From Fundidesulfovibrio magnetotacticus (GTDB lineage Bacteria; Desulfobacterota; Desulfovibrionia; Desulfovibrionales; Desulfovibrionaceae), in assembly GCF_013019105.1 (NCBI RefSeq), contig NZ_BLTE01000002.1:186001-250000 (forward strand): DNA of 64,000 nt, written 5' to 3'. How positions within the stretch are numbered: position 1 is the first letter of the stretch; each line of letters starts with the position of its first letter. Positions 44,412 through 51,970 of the stretch are shown here, piece after piece. The notes under the pieces were generated by a model. The model saw only the letters and a list, made by a program, of their open reading frames with translations, was not told the origin of the DNA and did not search any database. A program made the translations under genes and the position numbers.

Positions 44412-46085
44412 CTAGGGCCTGGGGAAGAGGATGTCCACCCTGGCCCCGCCCTCGGGGTTGTCGCCCAGGCGCAGCTCGGCCCCGTGGCTGCGCAGGATGC
44501 TGGCGGTGATGGCCAGGCCCAGGCCCGTTCCCTGGGGCTTGGTGGTGAAGAAGGGGTCCAGGAGCTTGTCGCGGATGGCGGGGGGGATGCCCGGCCCCGT
44601 GTCCGTGACGCGCAGGCGGATGCGCCCGCCCTCCTCGCCGGACTCCACCACGATCTGGCCGCGCAGGGTTTCGGGGCCGTCGCCTTCCGGGTTCTGGGCG
44701 CAGGCCTGTCCGGGCTCCTGGGCCATGGCCTCCAGGGCGTTGGCCAGGATGTTGTAGAGGGCGCGGTAGAGCAGGTCCTTGTCGCCGGGCACCATGACGC
44801 CGGGCTCGCAGGCGCGCACCACCTCCACGCCCTGGGCGCGGCACTTCTGCTCCAGAAAGGCCAGGCACTGGTCGAGCACGGCGCAGAGGTCCACGGGTTC
44901 GAGCTTGAGGGCCTTGGGCCGGGCGTAGTCCAGGAAGTCGCCCACGGTCTTGGAGAGGCGCACGGCCTCCTCGTGGATGGCGGCCAGGATCTTGGCGGTG
45001 AGGGGGTCCTTGTCCTTGGCGCGCGCCAGCAGCAGCTCGGAACTGGAGCGGATGATGCCCAGGGGGTTGCGGATCTCGTGGGCGATGCCCGCCACCATGC
45101 GGCCCATGCTCACGAGCTTCTCGTTCTGCAGGGCCTCGCGTTCGTACTCCTCCTTTTCGCGCATGCGCTGGGCGCCCAGGCGGTCGGCGCGGTGGATGAG
45201 CATGCGCAGCACGAAGAAGAGCACCAGGGAGGAGCCCAGGGCCGAGAGGGTGATCAGGCGCTGGAAGGTGACGAGCTTGCGGTAGTCGGCGGTGATGTCC
45301 AGGGTGAACTCCAGCCCGCCGATGACGCCCTCCACCTCCACGAGGCTGCCGCCGGGGGCCTCCCCTGGCGAGGGGGGCTCGCCCTGCTCCTGGGCCTGCT
45401 CCTGGCCCTGGGCGGGCGGCTGGTCGGCCACGGGCACGAAGCCCTTGATGCGCAGCGGCCCGCGCGTGCGCATCACCACGGAGTTGGGCGCGATCTCCGC
45501 CGAGAAGAAGGCCCCCAGCGCGCCGGTCTGGTAGATGAACTCGTAGGCGTACTTCTCCTGGTCCATGGCCTGGGCCAGGGCCTCTCCGCCCAGGCCCTCG
45601 CGGCCCAGGAGGGCGCGGTCCTGGGCGTAGACCACCACGCCCGAGAGGTCGTAGAGGCGCACGTCGCGGGCCGGGGACTCGTCCATGGCCCCTTTGATCA
45701 CCTCGTCCAGGCGCTTGTACTGCTCAGGGTTGGAGAGGTCCGGGCGGCCGAACACCCAGAAGTTGGGAATGTAGAAGCGTTTGGACACCGCCGCGTTGAG
45801 CGTGGCGGCCAGGAGCTGCGCGAAGTCGTGCTGCTTTTCCAGGAGCACGTCGCGGGCCTGGTTGGCCAGGAAGAGCGAGAGGAAGAGGCTCGAAAGCAGC
45901 GTGAGCGCGAGCGTGCCCCAGGAGACGAACTTGAGCAGCCCGAAGGAAGCGCCCGGGCGGCCGCCCTGGGCTGCGTCAGCGGGCGTCACGGGGCCTCGCG
46001 GAGGGGATGGCGCGGTCCCGGGGCGTGGCCCGGCGTCGCCGCGAAAGCCCCCGGCGGGCCGCATGGCCCGCCGGGGACGGCGCAT
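44412..46085 (-). CDS. Membrane sensor histidine kinase
   Basis: A 557-residue kinase that probably phosphorylates the neighbouring NtrC-type regulator. First membrane helix at about residues 50-72 (FVSWGTLALTLLSSLFLSLFLA), a periplasmic sensor region to about residue 270, second helix LITLSALGSSLVLFFVLRML. The HisKA domain has the phosphoacceptor His in VAGIAHEIRNPLG, and HATPase_c has the N box NILANALEA, DTGPGIP and GTGLGLA. The sensor region contains a Gln/Glu/Pro-rich insert (QGQEQAQEQGEPPSPGE), likely disordered. The start is unclear: the ATG at 46085 has no good ribosome-binding site, and the first 45 residues are low complexity, so a later start is possible. Confidence 0.88.
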   Translation of the reverse strand: MRRPRRAMRPAGGFRGDAGPRPGTAPSPPRGPVTPADAAQGGRPGASFGLLKFVSWGTLALTLLSSLFLSLFLANQARDVLLEKQHDFAQLLAATLNAAVSKRFYIPNFWVFGRPDLSNPEQYKRLDEVIKGAMDESPARDVRLYDLSGVVVYAQDRALLGREGLGGEALAQAMDQEKYAYEFIYQTGALGAFFSAEIAPNSVVMRTRGPLRIKGFVPVADQPPAQGQEQAQEQGEPPSPGEAPGGSLVEVEGVIGGLEFTLDITADYRKLVTFQRLITLSALGSSLVLFFVLRMLIHRADRLGAQRMREKEEYEREALQNEKLVSMGRMVAGIAHEIRNPLGIIRSSSELLLARAKDKDPLTAKILAAIHEEAVRLSKTVGDFLDYARPKALKLEPVDLCAVLDQCLAFLEQKCRAQGVEVVRACEPGVMVPGDKDLLYRALYNILANALEAMAQEPGQACAQNPEGDGPETLRGQIVVESGEEGGRIRLRVTDTGPGIPPAIRDKLLDPFFTTKPQGTGLGLAITASILRSHGAELRLGDNPEGGARVDILFPRP

Positions 46086-46112
46086 CGTGCTGGGTCGGAA
46101 AGGCCACGCTCC

Positions 46113-47462
46113 CTAGAACCCCGTGGTCCGGCGCTGGGCCGAGAGGAACTGGGCCAGATCGGCCTTTTCCTTGGCCAGGCCGTCGGCCCCGAGGCGGGCC
46201 TTGGCCAGGCGCTTGCCCAGCTCCACGGCGGGCTGGTCCAGGGGGTCGATGGAGAGCAGCCACCCGGTGAAGAGGGTGGAGAGCTCCAGGAGGGCCATGA
46301 GGCGGCCGCACTCGTGCTCGGTGCAGCTAGCGAGGCTGGCCTCCACCAGGGGGATGCCGCGCTGGGTCATGGCCATGCGCGAGCCAAGGGCCTCGGCCGG
46401 GAGCAGCTCGCCAAGCATCTTGCCGCGCAGGAAGCCGAACTCGGCGGGGAGGTCGTCGGGGAAGGCCGTGCCGGGGTCTTCCTCGCGGCTGGTGATGAAC
46501 AGGCAGCCCTTGTCGCGAGGGCCGTCCAGGAACATCTGCTGCAGGGAGTGCTGGTCGGTGACGCCCACGGCGGGCAGGGGCATGGAGCCCTTGCCTTCCT
46601 TGCCCAGGCTTTCGGCCCAGAGCTGGCCGAACCAGGCCCCCAGGGTGGCCAGGCGCGGCACGTAGCAGAAGAAGATGAGCTGGGTGAAGCCCGAATCGAT
46701 GATGGACCAGTTCCAGCAGGCCAGCTCCCAGGCGGGGTGCGCGGCGAGGATCTTGGGCGAGAGGATGGTCTCGGTGAGGGGCTTGGTGACGGAGAGCGCG
46801 CCCTCCACCAGGGCCTCGCAGTCGATGCCCAGGAAGGCGGCAGGGATGAGCCCCACGGCCGAAAGCACCGAGTAGCGCCCGCCCATGTAGGTGGGCACGG
46901 GCAGGGTGGTGAAGCCGTGGCGCGCCGACTCCTTGCGGAAGAAGCCGTCCTCGCCGGTGACCATGATCAGGTGGTCCTTCCAGGAGTCGCCCAGGGCTTC
47001 CCTGAGCCAGCGGCAGGCCAGGAAGTACTGGCTGGCGGTCTCGATGGTGCCGCCGGACTTGCTCACGGCCACCACCACGGTCTCGGCGGGGTCGAGCTTG
47101 GTGAAGTAGGCCATGAGCGAGCCCGAGTCCACGTTGTCGGCGATCCAGAGCCAGGGTCCCTGGTGTCCGGGCAGGTCCTGGCCCGGGGCGAAGGCCTTCT
47201 GGAGGGCGCGCGCGCCCAGGGCGGAGCCGCCGATGCCCAGGAGCAGCATGTGCTTGAAGCCCTTCAGGCGCGGGGCCAGGGCGGCCAGGTCGCGCTTGAG
47301 GGCGGGCCAGTGGGGCAGGTTGATGAAGGGCAGCCTGCCGCCTTCCGGCCCGGAGAGGTCGGCGGCGAGGCGTTCCACGAAGGCCCCCAGCCGGGCCTGT
47401 CCGGCGCTGGGGGAGACCTTTTCGGGGTAGGCGCTGGTCCAGTCGAGCACGTTGTCGGACAT
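46113..47462 (-). CDS. pgi: Glucose-6-phosphate isomerase
   Basis: A 449-residue enzyme, the length of the shorter bacterial Pgi type. It interconverts glucose 6-phosphate and fructose 6-phosphate in glycolysis and gluconeogenesis. Conserved segments include LLLGIGGSALGARAL, VVAVSKSGGTIETASQY (phosphate-binding loop), GGRYSVLSAVGL (the PGI signature region with the catalytic Arg/Glu area), and TDQHSLQQMFLDGP. The ATG at 47462 follows a clear homology start (MSDNVLDW). It lies between the kinase and an aspartate aminotransferase on the same strand. Confidence 0.94.
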   Translation of the reverse strand: MSDNVLDWTSAYPEKVSPSAGQARLGAFVERLAADLSGPEGGRLPFINLPHWPALKRDLAALAPRLKGFKHMLLLGIGGSALGARALQKAFAPGQDLPGHQGPWLWIADNVDSGSLMAYFTKLDPAETVVVAVSKSGGTIETASQYFLACRWLREALGDSWKDHLIMVTGEDGFFRKESARHGFTTLPVPTYMGGRYSVLSAVGLIPAAFLGIDCEALVEGALSVTKPLTETILSPKILAAHPAWELACWNWSIIDSGFTQLIFFCYVPRLATLGAWFGQLWAESLGKEGKGSMPLPAVGVTDQHSLQQMFLDGPRDKGCLFITSREEDPGTAFPDDLPAEFGFLRGKMLGELLPAEALGSRMAMTQRGIPLVEASLASCTEHECGRLMALLELSTLFTGWLLSIDPLDQPAVELGKRLAKARLGADGLAKEKADLAQFLSAQRRTTGF

Positions 47463-47557
47463 GCGGGGGCTCCTTGTCGGTTCGTGTGGGTCCGCCTTGG
47501 CGGGCGGACGCTTCGGGCGTCGTACCACCCTTGGGCGAAGATGTCTCGCCCGGCGCG

Positions 47558-48730
47558 TTACCCTTTGAGCACTTTGCCCACGGCCTCCAGGGCCTTGAGC
47601 AGCGTCTCGTCGGAGACGGCGTAGGAGAAGCGCAGGCAGCGGTCGTCGCCGAAGGCGGAGCCGGGCACCAGGGCCACCAGGGCCTCTTCCAGGATGCGCT
47701 TGCAGAGGCTGGCCGAGTCCGGGGTCTGGGCGTTGAAGCGCGCGCTCACGTCGGGGAAGAGGTAGAACGCGCCGCCGGGGTTGGGGCACTTCACGCCCTC
47801 CCAGGAGGAGACGATCTCCATGGCCAGGTTGCGGCGGCGCTCGAAGCCCTGGCGCATCTGCTCCACGCAGTCGAAGCTGCCGGTGAGCGCGGCCACGGCC
47901 CCCTTCTGGGCGAAGGAGCACACGTTGGACGTGGACTGCCCCTGGATCTTGGACTGGGCCTTGATCAGATCCGGGTGGGCCACGCAGTAGCCGATGCGCC
48001 AGCCCGTCATGGCGAAGCTCTTGGCCAGGCCGTTGACCACGGCCACCTTTTCGGGGTGGCGCTCCCACCAGTGCACCACGGAGAGGCGCTCGGCGGGCGG
48101 GTAGACCAGCTGGTCGTAGATTTCGTCGGAGATCACGAAGATGCCGCGCCCCACGGCCCATTCCATGATGGCGTCCAGCTGGGCCTTGGAGTAGCAGCAG
48201 CCGGTGGGGTTGGAGGGCGAGTTGAGCACCAGCGCGCGGGTGAGCGGCGTGCGGGCCTTCTCCAGGGCCTCCACGGAGACGAGGAAGTCGTCCTCGGGCT
48301 CGGTGGGCACGGCCACGGGCTCGCCGCCCGCCAGGAGCACCATGTCGGGGTAGCTCACCCAGTAGGGGGCGGGGATGAGCACCTGCTCGCCGGGGTTGAG
48401 CAGCGCCGTGAAAAGATTGTAGAGCACCTGCTTGCCGCCGTTGGAGACGATGACGGCCTCGCGCGGCGGGGTGACGCCGTAAAAACGCCCGAAGTAGCCG
48501 CCCACGGCGTCGCGCAGCTCGGGGATGCCGGGCACGGGGGTGTAGCGGGTGAAGTTGTCGTCCAGGGCCTGCCGGGCGGCCTGTTTGACGTGCTCGGGCG
48601 TGGGGGAGTCGGGCTCGCCCACGGCCAGGCTGATCACTGGCTTGCCCTGGGCCTTGAGTTCCTGGGCCTTGGCGTTGATGGCCAACGTCGCCGACGGCTG
48701 GATGCGGGAGAGCTTCAGGGAAATGCGCAT
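47558..48730 (-). CDS. Aspartate aminotransferase (class I, PLP)
   Basis: A 390-residue fold type I aminotransferase of the 1-gamma subgroup. Key motifs: SLAVGEPDSPTPEHV, TRYTPVPGIPELR, VSNGGKQVLYNLF, LNSPSNPTG, the PLP lysine in VNGLAKSFAMTGWRIGY, and an Arg in RFSYA for the substrate carboxylate. It would interconvert aspartate and oxaloacetate with 2-oxoglutarate/glutamate; some relatives also accept prephenate. The start at ATG 48730 gives the standard N-terminus MRISLKLSRIQPSATL. It diverges from sfsA across 63 bases. Confidence 0.9.
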   Translation of the reverse strand: MRISLKLSRIQPSATLAINAKAQELKAQGKPVISLAVGEPDSPTPEHVKQAARQALDDNFTRYTPVPGIPELRDAVGGYFGRFYGVTPPREAVIVSNGGKQVLYNLFTALLNPGEQVLIPAPYWVSYPDMVLLAGGEPVAVPTEPEDDFLVSVEALEKARTPLTRALVLNSPSNPTGCCYSKAQLDAIMEWAVGRGIFVISDEIYDQLVYPPAERLSVVHWWERHPEKVAVVNGLAKSFAMTGWRIGYCVAHPDLIKAQSKIQGQSTSNVCSFAQKGAVAALTGSFDCVEQMRQGFERRRNLAMEIVSSWEGVKCPNPGGAFYLFPDVSARFNAQTPDSASLCKRILEEALVALVPGSAFGDDRCLRFSYAVSDETLLKALEAVGKVLKG

Positions 48731-48793
48731 GAGGGTCTCGCTGCTGGTTGGATGTGACGGGCGCGGGATGCCTTCGGGACAGTAGAGAAAAAA

Positions 48794-49534
48794 ATGGAAA
48801 CAGTAAATTCTTCGGCGCATCCCGGCCCCGTTCTCCTGCCGCTTTCCGGTCCGGCGCGGGTGGCCCGGCTCGTGGGGCGCAGGGCGCGCTTCCTCATGGA
48901 CCTTGAAGACGGCGCGGGGGAACGCTTCACCGCCCACACCAACAACACCGGGACCATGCTGGGGCTTCTGCGCCCCGGCGCGCAGGTGCTCGCCACGCGG
49001 CGCGACACGCCCGGGCGCAAGCTGCCCTGGAGCGTGGAGGCCGTGCGGCCGGGCGCTTTCTGGGTGGGCGTGGACACCTCCGTGCCCACCCGGGCGCTGC
49101 GGGCCGCCTGGGCGGCCGGGCTTCTGCCCGAGACGGCCGGATACGAGACCTTCAAGGCGGAGCCGCGCTTCGAGGGCGGCCGCCTGGACGCCCTGCTGGA
49201 AGGACCGGCCGGGCCGCTCTGGGTGGAAACCAAGAACGTGACCCTGGTGGAGGACTGCCAGGCCCAGTTCCCGGACGCGCCCTCCGAGCGCGCCCGCAAG
49301 CACCTGACGGAGCTTTCGCGCCTGGCCCGCAAGGGGGAGCGCGCGGCGCTCTTCTTCTGCGTGCAGCGCCCGGACGCGCGGTGCTTCGGCCCGGCCTGGG
49401 CCGTGGACGAGGCCTACGGCCGGGAGTTCCACCAGGCCCTGGAGGCCGGCGTGGAGGCCTGGGCGTACGTTCTGGACGTGGGGGAGGACGGGTATCGCCT
49501 GGGCGGAAGGCTGGCGGTGGGGGGCGCGCCCTAG
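48794..49534 (+). CDS. sfsA: SfsA-family sugar fermentation stimulation protein / nuclease
   Basis: A 246-residue SfsA protein. Conserved pieces are RRARFLMDLEDG, AHTNNTGTMLGLL, WVGVDTSVPTRAL, the catalytic-type core WVETKNVTLVE (acidic and Lys residues of a restriction-enzyme-like fold), and FPDAPSERARKHLTEL. SfsA was first linked to maltose metabolism and later described as a DNA-binding nuclease-like protein; its role is still unclear. It is convergent with a small hypothetical gene, overlapping it by four bases at the 3' end. Confidence 0.9.
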   Translation: METVNSSAHPGPVLLPLSGPARVARLVGRRARFLMDLEDGAGERFTAHTNNTGTMLGLLRPGAQVLATRRDTPGRKLPWSVEAVRPGAFWVGVDTSVPTRALRAAWAAGLLPETAGYETFKAEPRFEGGRLDALLEGPAGPLWVETKNVTLVEDCQAQFPDAPSERARKHLTELSRLARKGERAALFFCVQRPDARCFGPAWAVDEAYGREFHQALEAGVEAWAYVLDVGEDGYRLGGRLAVGGAP

Positions 49535-49806
49535 CCCTCGGCCTCGTGGTGCTCGCCGGGCTCGCCCTTCCTGAGCTTCTCCCCGTACTTCACCCGGGCC
49601 TCCCAGACCTTGTGGCCCACGCGCCGCCCCAGGTCGGCCTGGCGCGCCTTGAGGAGGGCCTCGGCGGCCTCGCGGTTGCCCTGGGACTTGAGCAACGTGG
49701 CGCTCTCCAGGTCTCGCAGGTATTTGGCGCACTCGTGCACCAGCCCCGTCAGGTCCAGTTCGTCGAGTTCCGCCGGGACGCGGACGCTTCGCACGCGGCG
49801 TTGCAT
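49531..49806 (-). CDS. Conserved-looking small hypothetical protein
   Basis: A 91-residue charged protein, probably helical (ELDLTGLVHECAKYLRDLES, in part), with no signal peptide or membrane segment. I do not recognise a family. Support for it being a gene comes from a strong ribosome-binding site (GGAGGAG, seven bases before ATG 49806) and a codon pattern like its neighbours. It is convergent with sfsA, with a four-base overlap of the ends, and divergent from the AMIN-domain gene. Confidence 0.65.
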   Translation of the reverse strand: MQRRVRSVRVPAELDELDLTGLVHECAKYLRDLESATLLKSQGNREAAEALLKARQADLGRRVGHKVWEARVKYGEKLRKGEPGEHHEAEG

Positions 49807-49937
49807 GGCTTGCTCCTCCGTTGGATGAATCGTATTACGATACGTCACGCGAAAGGGCAAGGATTCCAGGACGCGCGCACCCCGCCGGGCCTTGCCCACC
49901 CCGCGCCATCAATGATACCGCCTGCAGAGGAGACGCG

Positions 49938-50999
49938 ATGGCCCTGACACGCAACGACAAGCTGCTCATTCTGGGCGCGGTGATCCTGGCCGCCGTGGTG
50001 GTTGGCGGACTCGCCTGGTGGCGCGCCTCCTCCCAGGAGGCCCCCGCGCCCGTGCAGGAGGCGGCCCCGGCGCAACCTGCCCCGGCCCCCCAGCCCCAGG
50101 AGCCCCCCGCGCCCGAGCGCAAGGTGGCCTTGCCGCCCCAGGCCCCGGCCCCCGTGGTGGCCCCCCTGACCCCGCCCGCCGCGCCGGACAGATCCCTGGA
50201 CACCATCTTCGCGGAGAAGCCCCAGCCCGAGCCGGAGCCTCTCCCGGCGCTTCTTCCGCCGCCGCCCCCGCCGCCTCCGGCCGAGCCCCCCAAGGCCCAG
50301 CCGGAACCGGCTCCCAAGCCCGAAATGCCCGCCGAGCGCCGCGCGAGGCAGGCCCTGGAGCGCAAGGCTCAGGCCGACGCCAAACAGGCCGAGGCCTCGG
50401 CCCGCAAGTCCCGCGAGGAAACCCTGCGCCGCGCCCAGGAAGAGTTGCGCAAGGCCGAGACCGACCTCAAGCGCGCCCAGGAGCGCCTGAAAAAGGAACA
50501 GGACAAGGCCCGCCCCGCCCAGCAGGGCCAGGCCCAGGAACCCCAGGCCCAGCAGACCCCGCCCCAGCCCGCTCCGGCGGCCCCCCAGGCCCCGGCCGCG
50601 CCCCAGGCCCAGCAGCAGGCCCCGGCCAAGGCCCCCGAGGCCAAGCCCAAACCCGAGCCCGAACGCCGCGTGGTGGACAAGCTTTCCGTGTTCGAGTCGC
50701 CCGAGGAGATCGTCTTCACCCTGCACGGCGCGCACACCCAGGCCAAGGCCGAGGCCATGCTCCTGGGAACGCCCTCCCGGCTGGTGATCGACCTGCCGGG
50801 ACAATGGACCTACCAGCGCCCCGAAAAGCCCGCGGGCGGCCAGGTGCAGGCCATCCGCCTGGGCAGGCACCCGGACAAGCTGCGCATCGTCCTCGACCTG
50901 GCCCACCCGCCCAAGGGCGGCAAACGCCCTGCCGTGGAGAAAACCGCCGACGGCCTGACCATCAGGCTGGGCAAAGGACCCAACGGAGGAACGCCTTGA
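49938..50999 (+). CDS. AMIN-domain membrane-anchored protein with long Pro/Ala-rich linker
   Basis: A 353-residue protein: one N-terminal membrane helix (LLILGAVILAAVVVGGLAWW, residues about 9-28), then about 210 residues of Pro/Ala/Gln/Glu-rich sequence with a charged coiled-coil part (ETLRRAQEELRKAETDLKRA, near 153-172), and a C-terminal AMIN domain (about 240-345; VVDKLSVFESPEEIVFTLHG, RLVIDLPGQW, VRLG-like AIRLGRHPDKLRIVLDL). AMIN domains bind peptidoglycan or localise periplasmic machinery. The design resembles a TonB-like periplasm-spanning arm. GAGGAG precedes the ATG. It is coupled to the DUF1134 gene by a four-base overlap. Confidence 0.8.
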   Translation: MALTRNDKLLILGAVILAAVVVGGLAWWRASSQEAPAPVQEAAPAQPAPAPQPQEPPAPERKVALPPQAPAPVVAPLTPPAAPDRSLDTIFAEKPQPEPEPLPALLPPPPPPPPAEPPKAQPEPAPKPEMPAERRARQALERKAQADAKQAEASARKSREETLRRAQEELRKAETDLKRAQERLKKEQDKARPAQQGQAQEPQAQQTPPQPAPAAPQAPAAPQAQQQAPAKAPEAKPKPEPERRVVDKLSVFESPEEIVFTLHGAHTQAKAEAMLLGTPSRLVIDLPGQWTYQRPEKPAGGQVQAIRLGRHPDKLRIVLDLAHPPKGGKRPAVEKTADGLTIRLGKGPNGGTP

Positions 51000-51886
51000 A
51001 CAAGACGGCCCCCCTGCTCATTCTCGCGCTGGCCCTGACCCTCTGGGCCGCGGACGCCCCGGCCCTCCAGGAGCGCACGCTCACCGACGAGCCCACCGTG
51101 GAGAAGCCCCAGGCCCCGGCGCTCAAGGACCCCGCGCCCGCGCCCAAATCCGCGCCCGCGCCTGCCCCGGCCCCCGAGGCCAAGCCCGCGGCGGACGGCA
51201 AATCCCCCTTCAACTCCCAGGCCCCGGCCGTGGAGAAATACCCGCCCCCGCCCGCCTCCTACGGCAAGGGCTCCGGCGGCGCTCCCGGCGGCACCTGGAC
51301 CCCCGGCGGCCAGCCTCCGGCCGCCGAGACCCCGGCCGAGCCCCCCGCTTCGGGCCAGGGCTCCGGGAGCCGCATCTTCGACATGCCCGAGGCCCGGCAG
51401 GTGACCACCTACTCCCGCAAGGAGGTGGACGAGCAGGTCATGGGCTTCTTCGAGGGCGGGGCCAGGGGCCTGGCCGACCTGATCTCCCGGGCCTTCGAGA
51501 AATACGGCGAGCCCACGGGCTTCATCAAAGGCAGCGAGGGCGCCGGCGCGCTGGTGGTGGGCTTCCGCTACGGCGAGGGCTGGCTCTACCTCAAGAACGG
51601 CCAGAAGGCCTACGTCTACTGGCAGAGCCCCTCCGTGGGGCTGGACCTGGGCGTCAACGCCTCCAAGGTGTTCTGCATGGTCTACGGCATGACCAGCGTC
51701 GACCAGATCTACCAACGATTCCCCAGCGTGGACGGCAGCGCCTACGTGGTGGGCGGCTTCGGCATGAACTACCAGCGCTCCTCCCCGGTGGTGCTGGCCC
51801 CCATCCGCTTCGGCGTGGGGCTGCGCCTGGGGGCCAACCTGGGCTACATGCACTTCACCAAGGAACGCACCATCAACCCGTTCTGA
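50996..51886 (+). CDS. Exported DUF1134 (EipA-like) envelope protein, TTG start
   Basis: A 296-residue exported protein. The signal peptide is about residues 1-24 (LLILALALTLWAADAPA). A Pro/Ala-rich stretch follows to about 120. The rest (RIFDMPEARQVTTYSRKEVDEQVMGFFEGGARGLADLISRAFEKYGEPTGFIKG and on, described here only in part) matches DUF1134; in Brucella such a protein, EipA, is needed for envelope integrity. The start is a TTG that overlaps the preceding stop (TTGA) with GGAGGAA seven bases upstream; no ATG fits the signal peptide. A role in the cell wall or outer membrane with the AMIN protein is inferred from the pairing. Confidence 0.8.
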   Translation: MNKTAPLLILALALTLWAADAPALQERTLTDEPTVEKPQAPALKDPAPAPKSAPAPAPAPEAKPAADGKSPFNSQAPAVEKYPPPPASYGKGSGGAPGGTWTPGGQPPAAETPAEPPASGQGSGSRIFDMPEARQVTTYSRKEVDEQVMGFFEGGARGLADLISRAFEKYGEPTGFIKGSEGAGALVVGFRYGEGWLYLKNGQKAYVYWQSPSVGLDLGVNASKVFCMVYGMTSVDQIYQRFPSVDGSAYVVGGFGMNYQRSSPVVLAPIRFGVGLRLGANLGYMHFTKERTINPF

Positions 51887-51892
51887 TCCCCC

Positions 51893-51918
51893 GGCGGCGC
51901 GGCCCCTGTCGCGCCGCC
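51893..51918 (+). terminator. Stem-loop after the DUF1134 gene
   Basis: A perfect 9-bp GC stem (GGCGGCGCG and complement) with an eight-base loop begins six bases after the stop; a second 6-bp stem (GCCCGC/GCGGGC) lies at 51927-51943. No T-run follows. Confidence 0.5.
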
Positions 51919-51970
51919 GCCCCCCTGCCCGCCCCGAGCGGGCGCTCAGGACAGCAGGAACTCAAGCGTC

